A stretch of DNA of 64,000 nt from Eledone cirrhosa (taxonomy: Eukaryota > Mollusca > Cephalopoda > Octopoda > Eledonidae): assembly GCA_964016885.1 (NCBI GenBank), contig OZ024747.1, positions 8,548,283 through 8,612,282 on the forward strand, read 5' to 3'. The notes below the pieces were generated by a model. The model did not search any database and was not told the DNA's origin. It was given only the letters and a program-made list of their open reading frames with translations. This document shows positions 25,686-36,595 of this stretch, one piece after another. The position numbers and the translations under genes were made by a program. The stretch's first letter is position 1; each line of letters begins with the position of its first letter.

Positions 25686-25830
25686 CCCCCCCCCCCCCCC
25701 ATTATATATACCTCAGCTGTTGTGGTGCTGTACTTATACACAGCCCATCTCTCAGCTCACTCATGCTCTCTTGTTAGTTCACTCTAACATTATACATTTA
25801 GCTTAGCATACATTTTCCATTCCTTTCTAC
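25686..25830. other. Poly-C run and short unique stretch
   Basis: C-rich run at 25686-25700 after the array; nothing else recognised. Confidence 0.6.
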
Positions 25831-26070
25831 TCAGAATAAATTATCTGCATTCATGGCCCACATCTCCCTACCAAGCAGTATAGTTATTTGAACACAAGTA
25901 GCATACAATTTACCCTTCACTCTGAGTGAGAAGCCCTTTCTTGCCACCAGAGGTAACAGCTCCCTAAACTTCTTCCAACCCGTTCTTGTTGTAGCTACAA
26001 CACTTTCAGTAGAGCAAACTCTGTTGCTAATGGGGTCATCTAGACAGCAAAAGCTATCTACTACTTCTAA
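25831..26070 (-). mobile_element. LINE RT C-terminal fragment, antisense
   Basis: The minus strand reads VDSFCCLDDPIS, RTGWKKFRELLPLVARKGFS and LRVKGKLYATCVQ in one frame, matching the equivalent segment of the copy at 55246-55450 (VDSFRYLADQIS, RTGWKKFRELLPLLTKKGFS). The expected cysteine-histidine/LHGSETW stretch is replaced by LLGREMWAM and it stops soon after. It is truncated at both ends. Confidence 0.85.
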
Positions 26071-27100
26071 TAAGCCTTCTGGGCATATATTTATACACAT
26101 AAATATACTCTTATATATATATACAAACGGTACCTGACTTGTTTCCACAGAGTTCTCACAGCTGAGTGCACTTTTACAATACATAGCTAGTAAATAGTTA
26201 GAATTGATTACACACTCAGTATACCTAGTTAGTAATTGATTACACACTCAGGCAAGACCGATTATGTGCATCTATCTTTACTTGAAGATACCCTAACCAT
26301 TGAGTTCTCTTGGTTGGGATATAGCTAGTCGTATTTCACACTCAGTTAGGACCGAGTACGCTCTCTATACATAACCCTACACACAGTACCCGTTTTCTTT
26401 AGACATTGCGTTCCCACAGTTGCGACTGGTCACGTTCCTACCAATTGAACACTACACCAGGTTTTGATCCGTGATCATCTAACCATAGAGGTAATCCGTA
26501 ACTGTGAGGTCATCTAACCTCACAGTTACGGATTGAACAATAATACTTACACACCATTAATGGGCCTACATACATCCTCTAGGTTTTGCTATCCTTTGTT
26601 ATTTACTTTACCTTTTGTGTTGGATAACACACCTCCACCACTCAAACGCCTATCTTAAAAGCCCAAGGGCCTATTTGACCGGAAATCGCACTTACTGACA
26701 CATTAACCCAAATACCCAACCCTACACGGAGCCCCTTGCTGGCCTACATTGTGGTTGCTTGCACACACGGTTTTGGTTACTCAGACTCTCAATGGGACAG
26801 CGGTACATACTGAGTTCGATATGAGATGATTGCTTTTTCTTCACATGGATGTGTATATACCTGACATACAGTTTTTCGGATGACACGGATGTGTATATAC
26901 CATAACATACACTTGAAGATACGGATGTTACAATTCAATCTATACATGTATAACAGAACACTGAACTGAACTTACTTGCTTGTGTGTGTGTGTGTGTATG
27001 TGTATGGGGCTGTGGTTAACCCAATATTTTCAATTTACATCGTCAAATTGAGATTTGACCAATGTAGCATTTGTTGTTTTGTAAACGAACTTTCAGTGAA
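26071..27100. other. Unassigned interval with a perfect hairpin
   Basis: No gene recognised. It includes GATTACACACTCAG-type local repeats at 26200-26250, the 18-bp perfect inverted repeat at 26493-26534 and a TG run near 26980. Base composition is slightly less AT-rich at 26370-26800. Confidence 0.5.
26493..26534. repeat. Perfect 18-bp inverted repeat, 6-nt loop
   Basis: AATCCGTAACTGTGAGGT at 26493-26510 and its exact complement at 26517-26534, separated by CATCTA. Function unknown. Confidence 0.95.
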
Positions 27101-27361
27101 TGCTGTGTTGGTATATTCTTATTCTTATATTTGTTGTTTTTTTCTATGACATCGCTTCGGTGTGTGAGAGAGTGTGTGTGTACCCACTCACACTAATTGT
27201 GACCTTCTATGGTTCTACAGGTTTGATGCTGTGTTGATATGTGTATATATATATATTTTTTTTTTTTTTCTTTGACCTCGAGCCAGTGTGTATGGGTGTT
27301 GAGAGTGTGTGTACCCACTCACATTAACTGTGACCAACTGTATTTCTACAGATCTGATTAA
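27101..27361 (+). repeat. About 130-bp tandem duplication
   Basis: Copy 1 (27101-27226) and copy 2 (27227-27361) both run TGCTGTGTTG, a T-rich stretch, GTGTGTGTACCCACTCACA, TAA-TGTGACC and TTCTACAG. They differ by indels in the T/TA tract and a few substitutions. Each ends in a splice-acceptor-like TTCTACAG, but no exon follows. Confidence 0.85.
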
Positions 27362-27637
27362 TGTCCAGCGTCCTTTGCAGCTATGGAGATTTGACAGTAT
27401 TATGACCCTAACTGAAGCTGATAGCAGTCGCCGTATTTCTGACTTCTGGATCTTCATATGAGGGAATAAACTCTGTGAGTGAACATTGCTAATTTTCTCC
27501 CTCATATCAAGAATTTGAAGACAATTCATTTTCACCTGATGAGATAATTGATCATGGCTTTACGATTGATCTATCTCTTATTGAAACATGTGTCGTGATT
27601 AAAATGATTGGAATTTTACCTTGCCTTCAGATTTTCA

Positions 27638-27676
<39 letters not shown>

Positions 27677-27828
27677 AATCAATCACTGAAATTATTGAAC
27701 GGGTATTTATTTATTTGTATTTGATCAATTCTGAGGAGTTATTCTAACAGGAATGGAATATTCTTGTTAGTCTAACAAAACAGTCATAAATGAATTAAAT
27801 GCTTTAATTAAAATCCTTGTTAAACTTT

Positions 27829-27877
<49 letters not shown>

Positions 27878-28015
27878 TACACATATCTACAATATATATT
27901 TATAAAAATAAATCTCTGTAGTCATATATGAATAAAATTGAAACTGGGGACAAACTCCAACAATTTATGCACAGACACAACTAACAGACACAAACTAACA
28001 TAATTTTCTGGTGTT
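27362..28015. other. Unassigned interval with two (TA)n tracts
   Basis: Pure TA at 27636-27673 and 27832-27868. No gene seen. Confidence 0.6.
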
Positions 28016-28020
28016 TAGTT

Positions 28021-28205
28021 TTAAATAATTGTCTCTACTTTAGGCACAAGGCCAGCAATTACCCAGTGCATTACTGGTACTTTATTTTATCGACCCCGTA
28101 AGGATGAAAGGCAAAGTCAACTTCGGCGGGATTTGAACTCATAAAGGGACGTAACTATGCTGGAAAGCATGGTGTCCGACCCTCTACTGATACTGCCAAT
28201 TCACC
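28021..28205 (-). mobile_element. SINE A, antisense copy
   Basis: AATTGTCTCTACTTTAGGCA at the left (the 3' end of the element), ATTACTGGTACTTTATTTTA, AAGGCAAAGTCAACTTCGGC, then GGGATTTGAACTC and the head-side AAGGGACGTAACTATGCTGG. It is missing a few bases (GATC) after the B box compared with the copy at 58664-58850. Confidence 0.9.
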
Positions 28206-28289
28206 ATAATCTTGCTTTGTTGCTTGAAGAAGTGTATGTTTTTGCAGTTGTTATTGTATTGTAAGTGGAGAAAAAAAATCAAACATACA

Positions 28290-28490
28290 TACCAGCAAAA
28301 GAAGAATATCTATGCAGAACTGAGGAATCTGCAGATACTCTACCCTGACTATACCTTCAGATTTATACCTGTGATTATTGGGGCAGTGGGATATGTTAGT
28401 AACTGCTTCAGTACAAATCTTGAGGAGCTAGGCTTCACAGAACCAGAAAGAACACGACTGGTTAGGAAATTACAAGTACATTCCAAAAAT
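28290..28490 (+). mobile_element. LINE C-terminal fragment (PVIIGAVG type)
   Basis: A single frame reads KKNIYAELRNLQILYP, FRFIPVIIGAVGYVS and NLEELGFTEPERTRLVRKLQ. The pattern ELRxLW..V..xPVVIGAxG.......NLxxLG is the extreme C-terminus found after the reverse transcriptase in several LINE families whose members abound in molluscs. No domains precede it and it continues into CA-rich repeat, so it is a 5'-truncated relic rather than a gene. Confidence 0.65.
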
Positions 28491-28499
28491 TCTGCATGT

Positions 28500-28860
28500 A
28501 ATAACTCCATATACACATGTACAGGTACAAAACATTTGCACATGCACACATACAACTCAAACATATACATCCATACATGCACACACACATATGCAGAAAT
28601 ATATACATATCTACCAAGTTTATGTCTAAATTCCAATGAGAGAGTCTTGTGTCTATGTTAGAAACCAACTCTCTCTATTGGAAAAAATTTATAAAATTAT
28701 AAAACCAGAAGAACATATATACGAAAGTGAAGAATAAATATGGTCACTGAACCTGTTAGAAATAGCAGCCAAATGACACCATATCATCTTCAACAGCATT
28801 CAAATAAATATGTGAATACATTTTTGGGGGACACCCTGTATATATATATATTACTTTTCT
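28500..28860. other. CA/TA-rich and unassigned
   Basis: ACACATAC-type low complexity at 28505-28615, then sequence with a GGGGGACACCCTGTATA motif at 28826-28842. No gene. Confidence 0.55.
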
Positions 28861-28958
28861 TAAGGCTTAATAGTAAGTCTTGTTACTCTAGAATTTCATC
28901 TTCTTATCCTATAAGCAGGTGACAACTCCAGAGTAACAAGTCTCACCATTAAGATTTA
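28861..28958. mobile_element. 98-bp foldback element
   Basis: Left arm TAAGGCTTAATAGTAAGTCT, TGTTACTCTAG pairs with right arm CCAGAGTAACAAG, TCTCACCATTAAGATTTA (about 25 of 31 positions). The loop is about 35 bp. Size and ends suggest a small MITE or a decayed palindrome; superfamily unknown. Confidence 0.65.
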
Positions 28959-29029
28959 ATACAATGAATATTAAAACTTTACTTTGGTATTGAGTACTCT
29001 TTTCTCTCAGCCCTCAACCACATATGGAT

Positions 29030-29041
29030 ATATATATATAC

Positions 29042-29078
<37 letters not shown>

Positions 29079-29184
29079 TATATATATAATATTATATATA
29101 TATATATAATATATAGTAATAATAATAAATTTGAAGACGGGTGAAAGCAGCGATTCTTTGCTTAAACTTTAATCTGTTATTTTA

Positions 29185-29229
<45 letters not shown>

Positions 29230-29255
29230 TATATATATAATATTATATATATATG
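29030..29255. repeat. TA/TAATAT microsatellite with an embedded repeat
   Basis: (TA)n and TAATATTATA runs flank the short dispersed element at 29115-29192. Confidence 0.9.
29115..29192 (+). repeat. Dispersed repeat, short (internally deleted) form
   Basis: AGTAATAATAATAAA is followed almost directly by GGGTGAAAGCAGCGATTC and TTTTAATAAATATAT. These are the two ends of the element at 7794-7975 with the middle removed, as in an internal-deletion derivative. Confidence 0.65.
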
Positions 29256-29345
29256 GTGGTCTGGTGGGTGATACCAAAGATGGTGGAGGTCCTGGTTTGG
29301 GGTTCAATCCTGGTCATGGGTTACATATAAGGTTTCAGGCTTTTT

Positions 29346-29680
29346 AATGGAGGCACATGGCTTAGTAGTTAGAGCATTGGCCTTTCAATCGAAAGGTTGT
29401 GAGTTCAATTCTCAGACCGGGTGATGTGTTGTTTCCTTGAGCAAGACACTTTATTTCACATTGCTCCGGTTTACTCAGGTGTAGAAATAAGATGATAGGG
29501 ACTGGGGTCCCTATCATTCCACTGCAAAGTGGTCGTGGAGGTGCTACGACAAAAAAGCACCCAGCACTCACTGTAAATGAGGTTGGTGTTGGGAAGGGCA
29601 TCCAGCTGTAGAAATCAAGTCAGAATCAGTTCCCGTCCTACCCTTGCAAGCAGGGAAAAGTGGACGTAAAATGAAAAATG
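29346..29680 (+). mobile_element. Full-length tRNA-headed SINE (family B)
   Basis: The head GGAGGCACATGGCTTAGTAG (A-box-like TGGCTTAGTAG), then TTAGAGCATTGGCC, CAATCGAAAGG and GTTGTGAGTTCAATTCTC (B-box-like) form a tRNA-like 5' end. The body carries GAGCAAGACACTTTATTTCA and TAAATGAGGTTGGTGTTGGG. The 3' end CCCTTGCAAGCAGGGAAAAG, TGGACGTAAAATGAAAAATG is shared with the GAT-tailed LINE. A second copy lies antisense at 54757-55108. This is a retroposon, not a tRNA gene: the acceptor stem does not close. Confidence 0.9.
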
Positions 29681-29689
29681 AAATGATAT

Positions 29690-30190
<501 letters not shown>

Positions 30191-30275
30191 CAACATTTCT
30201 ATAACAAAATATATTGCAATATGGATTATACCCAATCATAAACTAACAGTAAAAATATATTACAGAAACACCAGA

Positions 30276-30314
30276 ATGATGATGATGATATCTACAGTTT
30301 CACTTACCACTGTA

Positions 30315-30352
<38 letters not shown>

Positions 30353-30393
30353 TACAGTGGTAAGTGAAACTGTATAGATATCATCATCATCAT
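30276..30393. repeat. Palindrome with GAT/ATC ends around (TA)n
   Basis: GATGATGATGATATCTACAG, TTTCACTTACCACTGTA on the left is mirrored by TACAGTGGTAAGTGAAACTG, TATAGATATCATCATCATC on the right, with (TA)n as the loop. Arms are about 40 bp with few mismatches. The right end runs straight into an antisense GAT-tail element. Confidence 0.9.
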
Positions 30394-30683
30394 TATCACC
30401 CTTTTTACATCCGCTGTCAATGCCGGTATGGGTTGGACAGGTTGACATGGTCTGAGACAAGACAGGTCAGAGTGACCTCATCTTGCTCACTACGTTCCAT
30501 ATTTGGCATGGTTTCTATGGCTGGATACCCTTCCTAATGCCAATCCCCTTATAGAGTGTAACTGGTGCATTGTTCATGGCACAAGCACTACCACTTTACA
30601 GAGTGGACTGGGTGCATTTTAACATGGCACTAGCACTGCCACTTTACAGGGTAGAATGGGTGCAATTTATCATAACACTAGCA
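30394..30683 (-). mobile_element. GAT-tailed SINE/LINE 3' region, antisense
   Basis: After (ATC)n comes TTTACATCCGCTGTCAATGC, TATGGGTTGGACAGG, then TGGCTGGATACCCTTCCTAA and two repeats of the CACTTTACAG..TGG..GGGTGCA motif. It matches the body of family B and the 3' regions at 53276-53503 (sense) and 62862-63250 (sense). Non-coding. Confidence 0.75.
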
Positions 30684-31400
30684 CATCATCATCATCATCA
30701 TCATGAGGTTTAGCGTCCGTGTTCCACGCTTGCATGGGTTTGGACGGGGGTTTTCCCACTTGAGGCAAGAGTGGCTGTCTTGCTCGCATAGGACTGTCTG
30801 GCGGGTTTTCTACAGTTGGATGCCCTTCCTAACACCAACCACATTTACAGTGTGGGGCTGGGAGGTTTTTACCGTGTTGCCTACACGGCCACATTTACAG
30901 CGTGGACTGTGTGTTTTTTTGTCGTGACACCTACACGATCTCATTTGTTTCGGCCTGGATGTTGTGGGACCAACATAACTTTACATTGAAAGGGGCGGTG
31001 TGGATGGGGTGGAGGTGGTGGGACGGGGGGGGTGTTTTGATAGAGATACCTACTGACTGTAGTAGGTTTTACTTTGTATTTAGGTAAGGCGGGTCTTCTC
31101 TATTACTGAGTACCGCCAAAGGTCTCGGTCCAGTGACATTGTCTTGGAGAGGTGTAAGCGTGTGAGGTCGGAATTTATCAGCTCGTCCCATGTTTTTCTG
31201 GGTCTGCCTACTCCGTGGCTACCGTCTATCTTTATTGCCCTGCACTTTGTTATACAGCTGTCGTCTTTCATGCGCATCACGTGACCGTACCAACGTAGCC
31301 TTCTCTCGAGTAAACAACATCTGATCCCTCTTATTTCTAATTTTTTCCTTAGTTCGTTTATGCTTTGCCGTTCACGTATATCACAGTTGCCGCTTACTCA
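30684..31400 (-). mobile_element. LINE family 2: RT C-terminus and 3' region
   Basis: The minus strand from about 31340 reads [75 protein letters not shown], stopping at 31080. That is the intact LRWYGHVMRM and GRPRKTW end of a LINE related to but distinct from the one at 10362. The 3' untranslated part (31079-30684) contains ACACCTACACGATC and GGATGCCCTTCCTAACACCA, and ends at (ATC)n. The same family is present at 61926-62475 (antisense) and 62640-62855 (sense). It is 5'-truncated. Confidence 0.87.
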
Positions 31401-31462
31401 TCCAGACTGAAGGGTCCTTTCAGATACTTTATTTTTTCCCTTCAATCACCAAACACCATATA

Positions 31463-31572
31463 TGCTCTGCTCTCTGAGTTCAAATCCCACCAAGGTCAAC
31501 TTTGCCTGTTATCCTTTTGAGGTTTTTAAACATGTACCAGTCTAATACTGGGGTCGATTCTTCCTCTATATC
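31463..31572 (+). mobile_element. SINE A fragment, sense
   Basis: CTGAGTTCAAATCCCACCAA, GGTCAACTTTGCC, TGTACCAGTCTAATACTGGG: B-box region and centre of family A, with head and tail missing. It is followed by a CTCTCACTTC low-complexity patch to 31625. Confidence 0.8.
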
Positions 31573-32029
31573 TATTTCTCACTTCCTCTCTCTCACTTCC
31601 TCTCTCTCACTTTCTATCTCTCACTGGAAGAAAGCTGCTGCACTCAGGCCTGGGGGGGGTGGGTTCAACCAGGCTTAAAATGCCCCCAAAACACTGTATG
31701 TCAACAATGGGTTCCCCTACAACTCCACCAGGAGTTACAGAACCAAGCTATAGCTACTTAGTACCCAAATGAATAGATAACCAAAGTGATGTAGAGTTTT
31801 AAATGTCAGCATGACAGTGGTAAACTTCATGGCACCAACCATTACATGAGATACACAAATATATTTTCTGGCCAGCTGACCATACATTTACAACAATATA
31901 ACATTACAGCACATTATAATATGTAATAATCAAAGGTAGATATAATAGAAAAACATTAGTTGATAGTACAATCATCATATACAGAATCTGACAAAATCAT
32001 TAGGGAGATTTATTAAACCTTTGGATACC
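31573..32029. other. TC-rich patch and unassigned sequence
   Basis: CTCTCACTTCC repeats at 31580-31625, then unassigned sequence with a G-run at 31653-31661. No gene seen. Confidence 0.5.
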
Positions 32030-32300
32030 AAACCACTTAAAACTGCTCCTCGTTCTACAATACAAAGTTGTTCATTTTAATGTGTTTTTATTTATGTAAA
32101 TTTTTCCATTATAATTTTATTTAAGAAATTTTATTGAGATACAGTCTAAACACCAGTTTAATAATTAGAAAGATAATTATATTACTAATTCCCTCTAAAT
32201 TCTTGATTATTTTCAAAATTATTTGAAAAACATAGATGGTGTCTTTCATTAGAAATATACTAATGAATGAGTTAATGATAAAATACAGACCTAAAATTGA
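32030..32300. repeat. Dispersed AT-rich repeat, copy 1
   Basis: It shares TCTAAATTCTTGATTATTTT followed by CAAAATTA..TGGAAAAA-like sequence with 48545-48715 in the same orientation (CTCTAAGTTCTTATTTATTT, TCAAAATTAATGG). Family unknown. Confidence 0.5.
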
Positions 32301-32692
32301 CACAAAGTGACAGCACCTTAGTAATAAATTAAGAACAACAGAAAATCCAACTTTGAAGACTAAAGATATTCATCATTTTTTCACTTTATGGAAGAATACA
32401 TAAACTTGGCATATTTACATATCTATATACTCAATGTATAAATATTTCACTTACTTCTGTTTTGTATATAAATTTATCATATATATATATCTATCGATAT
32501 ATATAAAAAATATATATATAATATATATATATCTTCATTGGGCTTATACCATTAAGTTCACATGAAGATATGTCACTATCTTAACACCAAATATTATATT
32601 TTATCTGATGAAAGCGTACTAAAATATTACCCAAAATACATATAGTAAAATAAATATGATTTTGTAAAGATATTTTCCATTTATTAATATTG

Positions 32693-32746
<54 letters not shown>

Positions 32747-32848
32747 TATATATATACCGATTCGGTAAAGGTAACCATAGTGAGTACAGTGAACTTTTTG
32801 AAATTTATTTTGAAGCTTTTTCTTATTTGCTAAACCTTAATTATATAG

Positions 32849-32883
<35 letters not shown>

Positions 32884-32888
32884 TATAG

Positions 32889-32974
<86 letters not shown>

Positions 32975-33284
32975 AGAATTACAGCTTTTTGTCACTCTAT
33001 ATATACACTCTGCAAACTACAGCTGCCTTAAACCTGGAGCACAACCAATTGGAGATGGAGAGATGGAACCCACATCAGCTTTAAGTGTTTTGACCAGCAT
33101 CACCAGTAGTAATCACAAGTTACATAATAACATATATATATATATATACATATATATATACACATATATATATACACATATATATATATATATAAACTTT
33201 TTTTAATGCTTCATGTAAATATCCAAATACAAGAACATTGAAAGGTTATGTTTACTGATAAAGAGAAAGAAAGTTTGTAAAATA
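32301..33284. other. TA/GA microsatellites, no gene
   Basis: (TA)n at 32697-32741, TA then (GA)n at 32848-32972, and ATACATATATATACACATA tracts at 33131-33194. The rest is AT-rich. If the protocadherin exon is spliced at 33552, this lies in its intron or 3' flank. Confidence 0.7.
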
Positions 33285-33546
33285 TGATATAGTATAGATG
33301 ACAGTATAGCATAGGTGACAATGTAATATAGGTGATAGTATAGATGACAGTATAGCATAGGTGACAATGTAATATAGGTGATAGTATAGATGACAGTATA
33401 GCATAGGTGACAATGTAATATAGGTGATAGTATAGATGACAGTATAGCATAGGTGACAATGTAATATAGGTGATAGTATAGATGACAGTATAGCATAGGT
33501 GACAATGTAATATAGGTGATAGTATAGATGACAGTATAGGTGATAG
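33285..33546. repeat. 46-bp minisatellite next to the protocadherin splice donor
   Basis: The unit contains GACAGTATAGCATAGGTGAC followed by AATGTAATATAGGTGATAG. GACAGTATAGC occurs at 33300, 33346 and onwards at 46-bp steps, about 5.6 copies. The protocadherin reading frame stays open through it on the minus strand, but the predicted donor at 33552 lies before it. Confidence 0.93.
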
Positions 33547-33556
33547 ATTTACCTGG
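33547..33556 (-). promoter_or_regulatory. Predicted splice donor ending the protocadherin exon
   Basis: The minus strand reads CCAG|GTAAAT, close to the MAG|GTRAGT consensus. The last exon base is 33553, the junction is phase 0 (after Gln 790), and the intron would begin at 33552, immediately before the 46-bp minisatellite. Confidence 0.7.
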
Positions 33557-35922
33557 ATAGATGTTGGAAGGCTTCTAGATGTTGTTGAAGTAATCCATTC
33601 ATTTTGTGGCTCTAATACAAAGTAGAACTGACTTGAAGATTTTATCAGTTGAGTATGTCTGTTTTTCTTTTCATGAGAGTTTCTCAGTAAGGTGGCAGGA
33701 TTTTTACTGTGACTAATTAAATGACTTTTTTCAATTTTTGAGTGGATTGACGGGTTCACTTCAGCAGTTAACGAGCCATTTCGCATATTGTTATACCTCA
33801 CAACACACATTGTTATAGAAATCACAATAGCAACACACACTATTACAGTTACCACAACAATAATAATAACCATATTGACATCAATCATTTTATTTGATTT
33901 GATACGCATTGCTTTTGTTGTCTTGTTGCTGACAGCTAATGTCAAAGATATTGTGGTAGTTGCCGATAGAACTGGGGTGCCACTGTCTTTGACAAGAAAT
34001 TTCAGCTTGTATGACCCTGCATCGCTCTGGTAAACTGCACGAGAAAATGATAACACGCCAGTGTAAGCATCAATGGAAAACAACTGTTTGTCATTGCCTC
34101 CAATAATTTTATATTGGAGAAAGGCATTTCTGGGACTGTCTCTGTCTGCAGCTCTCAGAACTGTGATGTCATTCTTAGTCTGTGGATAATAATAGACATC
34201 CAGACTGAAAGGGTTAACACTAGGGAAGGTGAAATATGGAGCATTGTCATTCTCATCCATGACTTCAACAATAACATTTCCAGTGTTATTCAAAGATGGT
34301 GTCCCATTGTCTTTGACTAAAACCTGGAATTCATAGATTTCTAGTTGTTCCCGATCCAGTGATTTTGTTGTTGAAATAAATCCATTATCAGTAATCTGAA
34401 AAGGAAGAACAGTTTTGATATTTTTCACTAGAGAGTAAGTTAGCTGACCTCCAGCTTTCAGATCAGGGTCAGTAGCATTAATAAATCCAACAGGAAAATT
34501 TGGTTCCTCATTTTCATAGGTAAGGAATTTGAATGTGTCCTTAGTAAACTGTGGGCGCATATCATTCATATCCTGAACTTGGATAGAGAAATTCCTCTCT
34601 GCCTTCAAGGAAGGTGTTCCTTTATCTTGACATGATAGAGTAATGTCATAGTGATCTTCTGTTTCTCGATCAACAGCATTTTTTACTGTAATTTTATACC
34701 CTTCTGAATCTAAGTTTTGAAGTTCAAATTTTTCATGCACAAGTTCACATACGACCTCTCCGTTTTGTCCAAGGTCATTGTCCGTAACTTTTACATAAGC
34801 AATGAAACTGCCTACTTTTATTCCTTCAGAGATGGAAGCAGTACTGTCAGACAAAGTTGAAACAAAATTTACATCAATTTTAGGGGGATTGTTCTGTTGG
34901 TTTATGACATTTACATTGACAGCTGTGATACAGCTCAAAGGTGGACTGCCCTCATCTCTGGCTTCTATAAACAACTTATATGTTTGTTTTTGTCCAAAAG
35001 GGAACTTTCTCTGTAAGAAAATTTCTCCAGTTTCTTCAGTCAGCCTAAAGTGATTTTTCACTAGATCTGATGTTTTGGAACTGAAATGGTATGAAACTTG
35101 GCCATTATTTCCAAAATCTAAGTCTATCGCAGACAAAACTACAACTGGTGAGTCTTTTGGGTGTGTGTTTTTTATTGAAATATTGTAATCTTTTTGAGCA
35201 AAAATTGGTGGGTTATCATTAACATCAATAACAGTAATTTCAACATCTAGAATACACTGCTTCGGTGGGTAGCCCCCATCGATGGCAAGTATTTGCAGCA
35301 TATATTTATCTTTTACTTCTCGGTCTATTTTTTTTTCTAAAATTATTTTAAGTTTATCAGTCCCATCTACCCTTTTTGAAACAGACAATGTAAATGGTTT
35401 GCCTGTATTATTCTTTAATTGATATGTAATGTGGGAATTTCGAACACTAACATCTTTGTCTATGGCATTCGGAACTGATCGCCTGGTTCCTTTACCATCG
35501 GTTTCATAGAACTGAAGTCTGAACTCTTTGGTTGGAAATTCTGGGAAGTGGTCATTGACATCTTCTACAATAACTTTAATCTTTAATATAGATAGAAAAG
35601 TTGTATCCTGTTGCATAGCAACTTCAACCCATCTGCAACACTCTATATTATAAGTACAAAGAGCTTCAGCATCCAATACCTGTTCTGTAGTGAGTGTTCC
35701 TGATTTGGAGACATTGAATAATTGGCGACCATTGTGTGCATTTATTAAACTGAATGTTATGGAGCTTTGGCTTTGTTGTAAATTATCCAATGATGATGCA
35801 TCCTCAGCAATGTTCCCCACATAGGTACCCGGACTTTTACCTTCCTGTACAGTATAGACAAGATGCATCACACACAAACAACAGTGAAGAAATGAGAGTA
35901 GTATGTACACTGGTACCAACAT
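33553..35922 (-). CDS. Protocadherin-like cadherin, main exon (3' exons not identified)
   Basis: A type I membrane adhesion protein expected at the neuronal surface; cadherin repeats bind calcium and mediate homophilic contact. Reading from the ATG at 35922 gives 790 codons to the predicted donor. Residues 1-20 are a hydrophobic signal peptide. Six cadherin repeats follow, with linker motifs DVNDHFPEF (121-129), DVNDNPPIF (233-241), a degenerate QQNNPPKI (342-349), DMNDMRPQF (451-459) and DENDNAPYF (556-564). DRE motifs are at about 200, 418 and 523, and DxD-type sites at 153, 265, 379, 483 and 591. One transmembrane helix spans about 684-708, then an 80-residue basic cytoplasmic stretch. Six repeats and a single-exon ectodomain fit octopus protocadherins. 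The frame is open upstream to the acceptor at 35979; GTG at 35949 is also in frame, but ATG at 35922 precedes the signal peptide best. The open frame continues to 33211 through a minisatellite, which I take to be intron. Confidence 0.93.
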
Positions 35923-35978
35923 ATCCCCACTGATAGCTGTTACAGTCACCAGATGTCTGATTTGAACATCAAATGTTT

Positions 35979-36000
35979 CTGAAAATAGACAGAAGATATA
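35979..36000 (-). promoter_or_regulatory. Predicted splice acceptor before the protocadherin exon
   Basis: The minus strand reads TATATCTTCTGTCTATTTTC then AG|AAAC: a pyrimidine-rich tract and AG at 35980-35979. The exon would begin at 35978, giving a 56-base 5' leader before the ATG, or in-frame coding from an upstream exon. It implies a first exon beyond the tandem arrays to the right. Confidence 0.6.
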
Positions 36001-36595
36001 TTAATATCAAGAAAACAGGGAAGATATACTCATACCAAGACTATAAAGATATATTTATATAAACAATACAGGAAAGATATATTTATATCAAGAAAACAGG
36101 GAAGATATACTCATACCAAGACTATAAAGATATATTTATATAAACAATACAGGAAAGATATATTTATATCAAGAAAACAGGGAAGATATACTCATACCAA
36201 GACTATAAAGATATATTTATATAAACAATACAGGAAAGATATATTTATATCAAGAAAACAGGGAAGATATACTCATACCAAGACTATAAAGATATATTTA
36301 TATAAACAATACAGGAAAGATATATTTATATCAAGAAAACAGGGAAGATATACTCATACCAAGACTATAAAGATATATTTATATAAACAATAAAGAAAAG
36401 ATATATTTATATCAACAAAACAGGGAAGATATACTCATACCAAGACTATAAAGATATATTTATATAAACAATAAAGAAAAGATATATTTATATAAACAAT
36501 AAAGAAAAGATATATTTATATCAACAAAACAGGAAAGATATATTAAGAAAAACAATGTAAGGAATATATATTAAGATTAACAATAGACAGAAGTT
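35988..36595. repeat. 81-bp minisatellite upstream of the protocadherin exon
   Basis: CTATAAAG recurs at 36041, 36122 and 36203 and on at 81-bp steps; units contain ATACTCATACCAAGACTATA and AGATATATTTATAT. About six regular copies, then shortened and mutated units to 36595. On the minus strand this is probably the intron before the exon. Confidence 0.93.

Noticed and set aside
27220..27361. Two TTCTACAG acceptor-like sites as exon borders
   Set aside because: They come from a tandem duplication and no coding frame follows either one.
28212..28661. 149-codon frame as a host gene
   Set aside because: The recognisable part is a LINE C-terminus and the rest is CA-rich repeat.
29346..29425. tRNA gene
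   Set aside because: A- and B-box-like sequences are present but the acceptor stem does not pair, and the sequence continues into a SINE body with a LINE tail.
33203..33505. Separate 100-codon frame downstream of the protocadherin
   Set aside because: It lies in the 46-bp minisatellite and its flank, probably intron.
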